Origin: Chrysogorgia sp. JL179-B06
Taxonomy: Eukaryota; Cnidaria; Anthozoa; Scleralcyonacea; Chrysogorgiidae
NCBI GenBank assembly: GCA_035772405.1
Contig: JAYKKM010000492.1
Span: 3,447,501 to 3,511,500 of the forward strand
Reading direction: 5' to 3'
Length of the DNA stretch: 64,000 nt
This document shows, in pieces, positions 10,502-21,800 of this stretch. The notes under the pieces are model-generated. The model was not told the DNA's origin and searched no databases. It was given only the letters and a program-made list of their open reading frames with translations. Both the position numbers and the translations under genes were made by a program. Position 1 is the stretch's first letter. Every line of letters starts with the position of its first letter.

Positions 10502-11264
10502 GTCTTAGTATCAACCATAAACAACCTTTCTTTAACCTAAAACCTTGTTTGTAGAAGTCTCCCCATTCAAAATGTAGAGTAGCTCGTGGCACATGATAAA
10601 CAATCGCTCACAAAAAAAGAGATGAACTGTAGCGTTCCAGTTATGCAGTTTGGACGTCAGTTTTAAGCAGTTAACTTGGACGTCGGTTTCAGTTCGTTTT
10701 CAGTCGGGTTCAGTTTTCTTGACCGCGTAGGGACTGGAAACTGACGTTTTGTCCGCAATTTTCGCAGTTATTATATATAGTCCAGCGGGCCTGTCTGGCT
10801 CATATAAACAGACCCTATAATAAAACAATAGATAAAAGTACGAGTACTGGGACACAGATTGTTATTCAATCTTCGATAGAATCTTCACAAGAGACAGACC
10901 AAGACTTGGACGAATCATCAGGAACAATATGATGGCCAATCTAAAATAATCAGAAGATATTACTTACATGTACAATGTGATTAACTAGGTTATAAACATG
11001 ATGCAGAAACAAATTCTAATAACAGATCATTCTCGTTCCCAGAGCCCCTTGACAACTGTGACGTCGGATTTCCAACACAAGCGACATTCCAAACTTGTCC
11101 GCTGGATCAATCTGTCAAAAGCGGCATGGATTCGTAACGCAGCGGTTTGTTTAAAATCTTCCACGATTTCATTCAAAATTTACATTATTTACTCGCTGTT
11201 TTGATTCAGAAGCAATGCAGAGAAATAGACGAAACTGTAACTAACGACTTGCTTTAGCAAGGAG
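10502..11264. other. Non-coding stretch; possible site of the missing EFCAB7 3' exon
   Basis: No gene recognised. The EFCAB7 exon at 12656-12763 ends at an intron donor, so a final coding exon should lie at lower coordinates. I looked on the minus strand for the short conserved C-terminus and did not find a convincing match. Confidence 0.35.
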
Positions 11265-11455
11265 TATATATAGCAAAGTGAAAAGGTGGTGAACAACTAA
11301 GATTTTTAGTAACGAAATACTGACGTTTCGAGCGGAGCCCTTCATTGGTCTTACACTGCATGAAGGGCTCCACTCGAAACATCAGTATTTCGTCACTAAA
11401 AATCTTGGCAGCTTTTTCACTTTGCTATATATCCAAAACACTGTCTACGCAGCAC
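11265..11455. repeat. Inverted pair of Penelope-type fragments
   Basis: Two copies of the segment with CGAAACGTCAGTATTT-like sequence face each other: GCAAAGTGAAAAGGTGG at 11272 and its complement ending CTTTTTCACTTTGC at about 11428. Both have lost the CTGATGA box by substitution (CCAATGA and GCATGA), unlike the copy at 9886. Confidence 0.7.
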
Positions 11456-11617
11456 TCTACTTTTTTAGCAAGGAGTACCCTCGGAGAAATCTCGTGAAAT
11501 TGGTTTGATACTAATTCAGCGTAATTGCTAAAGAAGGAACAGTAACATTTACTATTCGACATAGTTCATAAGATATTGTTCTGCATGCTCAGAGCTGTAT
11601 TGCAAAATAAGTTAGTT

Positions 11618-11850
11618 TATTATTTATTTAAAATAATTCGTGATCGCTGATTGGCTAACAGCCACGGTGAAATCGTCATATCAACTCATTGCCCTGCCAA
11701 ATATGGAGTTGTGCGATACGACAAAAGATTATTGCACGATTGACGTCACCTGGTACAATATGAAAAACTAATATTGCACGCTATGACGTTTTTCCAACGA
11801 TGCAGTTGTTAAATAGTTGATAAAGTTAATATTTTAAATAAATAATAAAA
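11618..11850. repeat. Small terminal-inverted-repeat element
   Basis: TTATTATTTATTTAAAATA at the left is inverted at the right as TATTTTAAATAAATAATAA, spacing about 230 bases. Internal bases contain TGACGT motifs. Probably a non-autonomous DNA transposon. Confidence 0.6.
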
Positions 11851-12000
11851 CAATTATTGAATTCGGTTTTCGCATGATATGAAGAATTATCAAGGCCTCA
11901 GTTTGTGTTATCCGCCTCAGCTTTCGGCTTCGGCAGATATGACACAAACTTCGGCCTTGATAATTCTTCATATCTTGCTCAACCTCATTCAATAATTGAT
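11851..12000. repeat. Fold-back MITE, CAATTATTG family, copy 2
   Basis: Begins CAATTATTGAATTCGG and ends CATTCAATAATTG. Inner arms TGATATGAAGAATTATCAAGG and their complement flank a small hairpin. Same family as 7507-7642 and 16647-16730. Confidence 0.8.
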
Positions 12001-12072
12001 AATTGATAAAATGATTCTTTCATTGATGTTTGACTACGAAGTCAGGAAAACGGTCGGTTATCGTTTTATCTT

Positions 12073-12175
12073 AAAAATAATCTTTTTATAGAACTTCTTT
12101 TAAATCAGAAAGAACAGTTATGGCCACAACTGTTGTTTCTGATTTAAAAGAAGTTCTATAAAAAGATTATTTTTT
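12073..12175. repeat. Near-perfect long hairpin
   Basis: Two arms of about 47 bases (AAAAATAATCTTTTTATAGA... and its complement) separated by an 8-base loop (ATGGCCAC region). Transcription would give a pre-miRNA-like stem, but nothing shows that it is expressed. Confidence 0.85.
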
Positions 12176-12310
12176 CGGGATACGAATTGCGGTCAACGAA
12201 TTAACTAACGTCAAGGTTGAGAAATGGGACCATTAAAATTAAAAAAATGGAACAACTCGGACGCAATTGTATTGATGTAAACGTATAATGGAGTTGGTGA
12301 AATCCAATTA

Positions 12311-12566
12311 CCGTATTTTCTCTATTAAACCCCCCTTCCAATAAGCTATCCTGCAAGTGAAAAATAAAAACAAGCCCCACCCTCTAGTAAAAGAGTGTTG
12401 CATTTTCTGTCTACTATAACTACATTACTAAATAATCGGTTACGGTCGGCTTTAGGTTTTTTCTCACTTTGCCTTGGAAAATCAAATAAGCCCGCTCTCT
12501 ATTAACCTCCTCTAACATAAAATTAATAAGCCCCTAGGGGAGGGAGCTTTATAGAGAAAATACTGT
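12311..12566. mobile_element. MITE with TACCGTATTTTCTCTAT ends
   Basis: The left end (about 12311-12335) is inverted at 12541-12566 (TTTATAGAGAAAATACTGTA). A G/C-run subterminal block (CCCCCC / GGGGAGGGAG) is also inverted. Non-coding. Confidence 0.75.
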
Positions 12567-12655
12567 AGATGCGCATGCTCAGAGTAATCCGTTTTGGAGT
12601 TTTGCTCAGAGTAATCAATTTTGGCTGTACAAAGATGACTAACGACCAGTCTTAC

Positions 12656-12763
12656 CTCTGTTGATCTTGGCTCTACTTTAACCACACAGTTTAAACTTCC
12701 ACGATGACTCACGCAGTTCTCGCTTTTCTTACAATTTAAACGGACTAAAACTGACTGGCGGGA
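12656..12763 (-). CDS. EFCAB7: EFCAB7 exon, near C-terminus
   Basis: Acceptor CTTAAG before TCC CGC, donor GAG|GTAAG. Encodes 36 codons with KSENCVSHRGSLNCVVK and PRST, aligning with the vertebrate segment just before the C-terminal end. Ends in phase 0, so one more exon is expected downstream. Confidence 0.85.
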
Positions 12764-12860
12764 CTTAAGTGAAAGAGAAATATGATAAAGAGTAAATAAG
12801 AATCAATACTTTGTTCGATAGATTATTCGAGTTTGGCCTTTGCACGATGCATAAGTATAC

Positions 12861-12897
<37 letters not shown>

Positions 12898-15800
12898 CCA
12901 ACCAATCAATCAATCAACCAATCAATAAAAACATAATTGATAAAGAAACACTATGTACAAACGTGGAAATACTTTTTATCCAACAATGCTTGTTTTCTAT
13001 ACCTTGTTTTCAACAGCAAGACTAACGCGAGTTTCATCTTCATAGCGATGTAAAATCAGATCACGCATCCCCTTTACGTTACGAGTTGTCGAGTTTTCAA
13101 CTATTGACAGAAGCACAGCTTGCTCTAACATTTCACCATAACTGTCAATTTTCACTGGTTCTAGTTTGGTTTCACAATCACGAGAGAAAACCTCTGTCAC
13201 ATAAAAAGCAACCTACAAACAGTATATTGTTTACATTATAAAAAACAAATAAACAATAATTAATGAAAACAAATGAATGAAATTCTTGTGTATAAATATG
13301 GATTGAAACATACAATTATATAGGTTGGTTATACTTCACATGTCACTAGAAACCAAATGATATAGTTTCAAAATGATATACAGTAGTTGCAAGGAGCAAG
13401 TTACCAAATAATCTGACCGTGAGAAAAAGGACTGGTACTAGTACCAGTTGAAAATGTATGTATTTGTTTTGAAACGCTTTGAACGTTTGTAGCACTATTT
13501 CTTACAATGAATCATATACTCTGTGTATACATTTATATCGTATAAATGTATTTATATCTTAGTTTGTGTTAAAGCTTGAGTAGCAAACCATTTACTATAT
13601 CCATCTATAGATGTATTAATTGGCAAAAATGTTTGGGACCAGCTGCTGCACTTTAAACACGTGCATTAAGTTGAAATTCTTGTACATGTATATATTTTTG
13701 TTCATACCTGGTCGGGTTCTAACGCCTTGTTATAACCCATACTGTTGAATGTTACCCACAAGTCGTTGGGATCACCCTCAGAATCACGTGCCTCCATTAG
13801 ATTCAAGTCAAGAAAGCCTTTGAGGGTAATTTCACGTTTGCTTTTTGTCTCAAAGTTTTCTGATAAGAACAATGTAATGATGAAGTCAATACAATAATGA
13901 CCAGGAAAATTAAATGGCAATTACCGTACCAATACTACCACTGCTACAACAGTTACTATTATTGCTGCTGCTACGGTTGTTACCCAGAGCTACTATTACT
14001 AATAATCTGGTTACTACCACTGGTAGTATAGTAGCTATTGCTCCTGCTGCTGCTCTGCTATATCGCCTATTCCTCCAACTGCATCTCATGCTACTCATCT
14101 GGCTCTTCCTATTTATGCTACTCCTCCGCCCCGGCCTCCTGTTGTTTCTGCTACTCCTCTGTCTACTTCTGCTACACCTCCGGCTCCAGCTGCTTTTACT
14201 ACTCCTCTGGTTCCAGCTGCTTCTGCTACTCCTCCGGCTTCGACTGCTTCTGCTACTCCTCCGGCTTCGGCTGCTTCTGCTACTCCTCCGGCTTCGGCTG
14301 CTTCTGCTACTACTCCGGATCCATCTGCGTCTACTGAACTCCTACGGCTCCAGCTACGTCTGTACTCCGGCTCTAGCTGCGTCTGCTACTCTTCCAGCTG
14401 CAGCTGCATCTCATACTCCTCCTCTAGCTCCAGCTGCTTCTGGTACTCCTCCAGTTCCAACTGCTTCTGTTACGCCTACGGCTACAGCTGCTTTTACTAC
14501 TCATCTGGCTCCAGTGGCTTCTGCAACTCCTGCTGCTTCTGCTACTACTACTCATCCGGCTACAGTTGCTTCTGCTATTCCGCCGGCTCCACTAGCTGCT
14601 TCTACCATTCCTCCGTCTCTAGTTGCGTCTGCTACTTCTGCGGCTCCAGCTGTTTCTGCTACTCCTCCGGCCCCATCTGTTTTTGCTGGTCCTCCGCTTC
14701 AAGCTAATTATGCTACTCCCCACATCCTCCTGCTATCACTACTCCCCTGTTTCTATGGCTGATGCAACTTTCCCAGCCCCTGCAACTCATGCTTTTGTCC
14801 CTGTTGAGGCTGGTGCTCTTGGGGTACCGACTTTTAATTAATACTGTTGCTAGTACATCTGCGTTTGTAGATAATTTGCTGTTCGTTGTTGGTAGATGCT
14901 TTGGTCCCTTTGTTGCTGCTACTACTGATCATGTTACGACTGCATCTCCTCTTCATCGTCGTCTTTGTACCCTGTTTACTGTCTCTGTTGTTGCTGCTAC
15001 TTCTGCTGGTGTTGCTTCTGCTGCATCTAGTGCTGCATCTAGTGCTACATCTAGTGATGATGCTTCTGTTGTTGTTGCCTCTGTTGTTGCTGCTTCTATC
15101 TGGTGTCGCTGTTTCTATTATTGCTGTTTCTACTATTGCTGCTTCTACAGTCTGTTGCTGCTTCCAGTGTTGCTGCTTCTACTGTTGCTGCTTCTATTGT
15201 TGTTTCTATCGTTACTACTTCTATTGTTACTACCTCTATTGTTACTGCTTCTACTGTTACTGCAGCTTCTATTGTTGCTGTTTTTATTGTTATACTGTTT
15301 CTGTTGTCACAGCTTATATTGTTACTGCTTCTATTGTTATTGTTTCTATTTGGTGCTGCTTCTATTGTATCTGCTTCTATTGTTATAGTTCCTATTGTTA
15401 CAGTTTCTATTGTCGCTGTTTCGATTGTTGTTGCTTCTATTGTTCCTTGCTTCTGTTGTAATATACATAAAATAATCTTTAAAAGTACAAAATTATTTTT
15501 GGATTCATATATTATAGCAGCAAAATAATTTTACTACAAAATATTATATTTATTTATTTTATATATATTTATTTGTTAGTACTATCAACTCACCAACCAT
15601 CACATCCCAGGCATCGTCGTCACACAACTCTCCACTTGTTCGCATTTGAAAAATATCAAATTCCTTTCGACTTAGATGACCATTTCCATCCAAATCACAA
15701 TGATGGAATATTTCTGTCAACGCATCTCTAAAAATACATTTGCATTTGAAAGAGAAGCGTCATTGATTGATTAATGACAACAAGTATGGTAATTGTAAGC

Positions 15801-18800
15801 TATTTCAATGCTTGGTAATTCATAAAAGAATAAATTTGACTTATAAACGAAACTTTTTAGCAACGTATGTTGTCAAATAATTTCATTTTAAAAACTAAAT
15901 CTTTCTCTTTTATCTCATTCTTTGACCTCATTTTGGACAGTTGGACAGTTTTTGTCCTTGCGTTCCATTTTCTCCCCCTAAAGAATGATGGAACTCAAAC
16001 AGGAAAAATTCGAAATTAGTTGGTCTCTATAGCTTCACGATGAAAGTATGTTTATTCTCGTTTCCAGCTTACCGACATCGCTTTGTGAATTCAATTTCTC
16101 CGTTAACCGTCTTCACTAGTTCCACAACTCTTTTTGATTGAAATCGCCGTGCTGATAGTTTACACCCTGTGGTGAACGCCAGGAGGTTGTACTCTCCCTG
16201 CGCTAGTTCGGCCTGGACACAACTGTTCTAAAACGTCATTACAAAGGAAAGATATAGGAAAATGCATGATCATGGCACTATAGTTGCTAACTTCTATATG
16301 TTAATTTAGCGCTGGTAAATCCTATCCTAGTCACAGAATACTTTTTTTACACAAAATACTTTTAAATAGAATATTTTATAATGACTACAAGTAATTTGTT
16401 TTAAACATCCTTACACCCCGTTAGCATTAAAACCAAACTAAACACTGCTTAGCGGTGCAGCTACATGCTATCATCTTTCCAAATTTCTGATTTTCAAAAT
16501 GTCAGATCTTTTTCTAAGGCAGCGTTACTCTACCTCTCGGTCTGCATATATTAGTAAGATAAAAAGCTTGCTTCAGAATTCAACTGAAACATGTATGCTG
16601 TGAAAAAATACAACTATAAGGTGATTCTGTAGACAATAGACAATTAACAATTATTGTACTCGTTTTTCGTATGATAGCGAGAATTATCAAGACCGAAATT
16701 TGTGTTACACAAAACGAGTTCAATAATTGTTTTATTATGCATTTAATGAGTAATCTATATCACAGAACAAAATAACTAAGATGGCGAAGGACATATTCCT
16801 TCGATCGCAAACTGAAATAAAGGATAGGAAACAACGTACAAAACGATTCAGTACGGAAACAATCTTACTAAGGGACCGTTCATTATTTATCGGAGGGGGG
16901 GAGGGATAGGTGAGAAAATGGGGGGACCTGAAATTTTTGCTACTTCTTTTAGGGGGACCTTGAAATCATTTATAAGTTATGAGGGGGGCCATGAAATTTT
17001 GTAATAAACATTAGGATAAGAGTCTTTGATGATAAGAGTCTTTGAAATCTATTGGAACTTATTACCGGATACTGTACGATCTTTACATATACTCTGCAGT
17101 CTTTTCGTAACACAGTTCGAAAAATAAGATTCAATGAATATTGAAATGAACTTGTATTTATTTATTTATAACTTGTATTTTATTTAAATTAATTGTTTGT
17201 ATTTAGTTTATTTAGTTAGATCTCGGTAGATTAGTATGTATTGCTAGAGGCCTAGTCAGCCTCATCAACACGAGGGTAAATAAATGTTATTATTATTATT
17301 AATATTATTATACAAACAAACATTTCTTATTGGGTAAAATCATACAGAACAGTCTTAATATTTGTTATATATGTATATGTGTGAGTGTGTATATGTGAGT
17401 ATGTATGTATGTACAATTATTTGAAAATAATAAAAATAATGGTATTATTGAGAATATTATTTTGTAGAAATTTAATGCAATCATTTACAAATATATATCA
17501 TAACAATTTTGTAGAAGAATTATCAATATTTCATGGTATTATTAGTGTGTGTGTGTGGGGGGGGGGGGGGGGGAGGGGCATTGAGATTATATTTCTCCAT
17601 ACGGACCTCCCAGCTGGTAAATAACATATTTTTATTTAAGAAATTGAATAACCTATCCAAAATGGCAGCCACTGGAAAGTCTAGAACAGAGAAGTTGCGT
17701 CCAAAAAAATAAAGAGGATAGATGTATCCAACAAACGAATCATTATATGACACTATTTACATCGATATATTGCACCGTTTTAGGACGTTTTCTGTAACTA
17801 CATTACTACATACTGTACAGTATGTCACCAACTAGAGTAGTCTTGTACTGTGAATGATACGTACCTCTCCAATAATACCTTGTGTAAAAGCCACCAATTT
17901 CTTTGAAACTTTTTCGAGCACGAATAACGACAAATCTACGTGACGATCATCTACATTAATATACAAATATACATTATTTTATACATTTCTATACATTATA
18001 TACACGCGTGCGCATTTACGTAAATCTGGGGTCAAAGCAATATTCCCATGCAGAAATTGTTTCTGACACAAATGTTGTTATCAATTAGGGAAAGTTCGGG
18101 AGTGCCCTCACAAAAATCTGAATTCTGATTGGACTAACGTAGGATTATAGAATACCAGTTTCGGTAGTGTTGTAAAAAGCTACTAAGAATTGTTCTATAC
18201 TTATTTATGCATATACCCTTCATTATTTGGTTTCCTTCTTAGAGAACGTTTTACGCATGAGGAAGGCTGATTGGCCTCACTCAAGACTTAATTGGTTTAA
18301 TTAATGCATTTGTCTGCCTTTCTGTACACCAGAAGAGGCACTGCCAACTTTTGTGTTAGAGCAATATGAGCAGTCGTATAGCATGGATTTCATGAAAAGA
18401 TATATGTTAGCACCAAACGGTATTGCGACAAGCGTGTACACAACTACCTGTACGGTAAACGTAGAAAATCCCACAACCGAATTTCTGTCGAAATTAAGAA
18501 GTCAGTAAAACTAATCCTAAACCTAATTTTAACACTAACCGCAAAGAAAATTCAATTCACCTTGGAAAACTCCTTGAATTGTAAACCAAATTTTGGTGGA
18601 CGAAAGTACTTTGAGTAGAAAACAATGGCAGAAAAACTTCCCATCATCTTCAACAACAACAAAACCTTTCCTGGCTACAAGGTTCCATTCCTAAAATACA
18701 AATTCAAGGTAAAGCAAGAACAAAAAAGAAGACTATTATTGTTATAACATCTGACACATCTCTCAGCTTCACTGGCATGTAATATCGAATACTCAAAATA

Positions 18801-21800
18801 GATTTCAGCACCGACGGTATATAAATATCTGATATACTGTATACGTATATATTGCAAAAAAGGAATTTAGAACGTTGATTGACTGGTTGTGTGTGTGTGA
18901 GCGTTCGTTCGTTCGTTCGTTCGTTCGTTCGTTCGTTCGTTCGTTCGTTCGTTCGTTCGTTCGTTCGTTCGTTCGTTCGTTCGTTCGTTCGTTCGTTCGT
19001 TCGTTCGTTCTATAAAAGAAAAATATAAAAAATCATATTATGAAAACTTTCAAATTCTAACCTTGAGCAGTTTTGGTTCTTTCAATACTTTTACTTGACT
19101 TCGCGGAGATTTTGACGGTTTTCCATGTATATCGTTGAACGAAAGAGCCTTTTTACTAAGGGAACCAGGTCTACGATCTCTGAGCGTATTTTCATCTTTC
19201 ATTTTTTTCTGATTTAGTTCTTTACACGTATCTGCTGTCGACACCAACATCTCGCAAAACTAGTGGAAAAGAAAATTGGAAATCTTTGTACGAATATTGA
19301 AATGCAGTGGTAGTCGAATTACTCAGCTACAGTAACAATAAAGTTTTACAGGGAAGATTCTATAACGTGTAGGCAATACATGAATTGTTGAAAAAAGATT
19401 TAAAAAGAAGTTGGATTGAGATTTGTGACAAATTAAGAATAAACAAACTCAAAACAATCAGTAATATATACACATATATTAAATTATTATTTGGCTTTGG
19501 CGTTTGTACTCGAGATGGAAGCATTAACGCATAAAAATGCACAACCTGCATGTTGTAAATTGTGGCGAGAACAATGTTGTGCTGCCAACTACAGCGCTCA
19601 AAATAACGTTCCCAAAGTTCCCGATCATGGTGATCGCCAGTCATGATTTTCCGCCAATCAAATGAAAATCTGGTCGATCGGGAACGTTTTCCTAAGTTCA
19701 CTACACTATATGACTGTCACTGTCACTTTTGATTCTAGATATGACTGAGATAATTTTCTTTCTTTATTATGCGACTACATTTAACATATAACACTTTTTT
19801 CATCTCATTATGTGACTACATTTAACATATAACACTTTTAAACTGGCAAATTATCAGTATTTCACCAACTCACCTTCAGCCGGCATATTACAGCCGGCAT
19901 ATTACAGCCGGCATATTACAGCCGGCATATTACAGCTGGTTCGGATTGCAGATTGTGCAAGTACTTCACGCGAATTTATTTAATTTATTTAAATTTATGA
20001 ATTTACTTAATGATATCAGTTGAGAAAAGTATTCGTGCCGTTTCCAGTCTTAGATTAGGCGAAACAAATGCTTCTCGCGTGTTTCCGACTGTGTTTTATT
20101 TGTCTTTTAACTGTACGCGCGTGTGCATCTTTTTGAATGGTCCAATATATTTCTTACCGATCAAGATGATCGCCAGCCAACCCTGCTTTTCCGCCGATCA
20201 TAAACAATTTCTTGCCGATCATTGATCTGCGCTTATTTCGAACCCTGCCACTACGAACAATGTTCTACTGCGCCCCGGGAACAATGTTATGTAAACAAGG
20301 TTTTTCAGCCATGATAACAAGGTTAATGTCACAGCATATTCATGTTCAGCTGTTAAGTACTGTTAAAACTTGTTAACATGATAACAATACCAAGCATGCT
20401 TGTTCTATCAATTATCATTAATTTCAAATTAATAACAACCGTAAATAACAATGGTTGGTTCACCAATGGTGCATATAACATTATTGAAACAATGTTTTGT
20501 TTAACAACACTGTTCGTTCAGCCATATTGTTCAGCCACGATTGCCGGATTGTTGTGGATAGTTCAATCAACATGATGTAACAACTTGTGGTACATTTAGC
20601 TGTGCAGTCAGATAGAGGAACATTTTGCGAGTGCTCAAAGAATATTATCGAGACCCAAATAGGACCATGCAGCCAAATAATAATTGTATATACCCAAATG
20701 CATTTTATGCAACGGGCGTTATACTCATGCACCACAAAAAGCAGAAGCATGAGTCTCCACTTTCCACGCGTCTTACAACACAGCAAAAAACTAGTAATTG
20801 TAAGGCTACACCCTGCAATTTTCATGAAACTTTCAAGACAGCAGTAAACTAGAAATTGTAAGGCTACACCCTGCAATTTTCATGCAACTAGCAAGGCAGC
20901 AGTAAACTAGAAATTGTAACGCTGTACTCTGCAATATTCATGCAACTTTCAAGACAGATGTAAACTATAAATTGTAAGACTGTACTCTGCAAATTTCATG
21001 CAACTTGCAAGACAGCAGTAAACTAGTAATTGTAAGGCTGTGCTCTGCAATTTTCATGCAACTTGAAACACAGCAGAAAACTACTGTAGTAATTGTAAGG
21101 GTATACACCCTGCAATTTCCGTTCAAGGTTGCAAGACAGCAGAAAACTAGTAATTGTAAGGCTACACCCTGCAATTTTCGTGCAGCTTCCAACGCAAAAT
21201 TTCAACAAGTGAACAAGGGCCTATAAGATCGAATAAATACAATGTTCTAGAAAACATCAATTCAGCAGGTTGAAGGCAAACCATAACCTGCATGCATGTA
21301 TTACCTCTTCATAATTTAAACGGCCATCTCCGTTATCATCTGCTTCTTCAAGTATCACTTGCACATCAGATTCACTCATCTTTTCGCCATACTGAAAACA
21401 TAGATCGATACTAAATAAAAACATTCTTCCTAGCAGATAAAAAAATCCTATCAGGTATATGCTTTATAGCATTGTGCAACCTTAGAATTCAGTATTTAAC
21501 TTGACTATGATTTGATTGAAATATACAAATAGCACTACTAATAGTAATCACTGCACTCCATTTACTTAACAAGATTTTTATTGACTTTTATTTACAAGTA
21601 ATCCTAAATTTAAAAATTGAAAATATTCCTTATGTTTTCGTAAATGTACTACTCCTATAAATACTCGGTTACAGAAACCTACGTCTTCTGTCATTTCTGT
21701 AGCAAAGACAGTCAGTTAGTTAGTTAGTTAGTTGGTTAGTTAGTTAGTTAGTTATGGCGGCCTCAGCCGGGCATTAGTTATGGACTGCCAAATCTTTCGG

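Noticed and set aside
10560..10600. Minus-strand CHELLYILNGE reading as the missing EFCAB7 last exon
   Set aside because: Lacks the conserved Trp and the order of residues expected at the EFCAB7 C-terminus.
10998..11204. 68-codon plus-strand ORF
   Set aside because: No family resemblance or gene context.
13914..15528. Plus-strand ORFs of 99-282 codons
   Set aside because: Triplet-periodic low-complexity DNA inside an EFCAB7 intron; no start context, splice sites or domains.
20763..21195. CRISPR-like regular spacing
   Set aside because: The whole 58-base unit repeats, with no unique spacers; this is an animal minisatellite.
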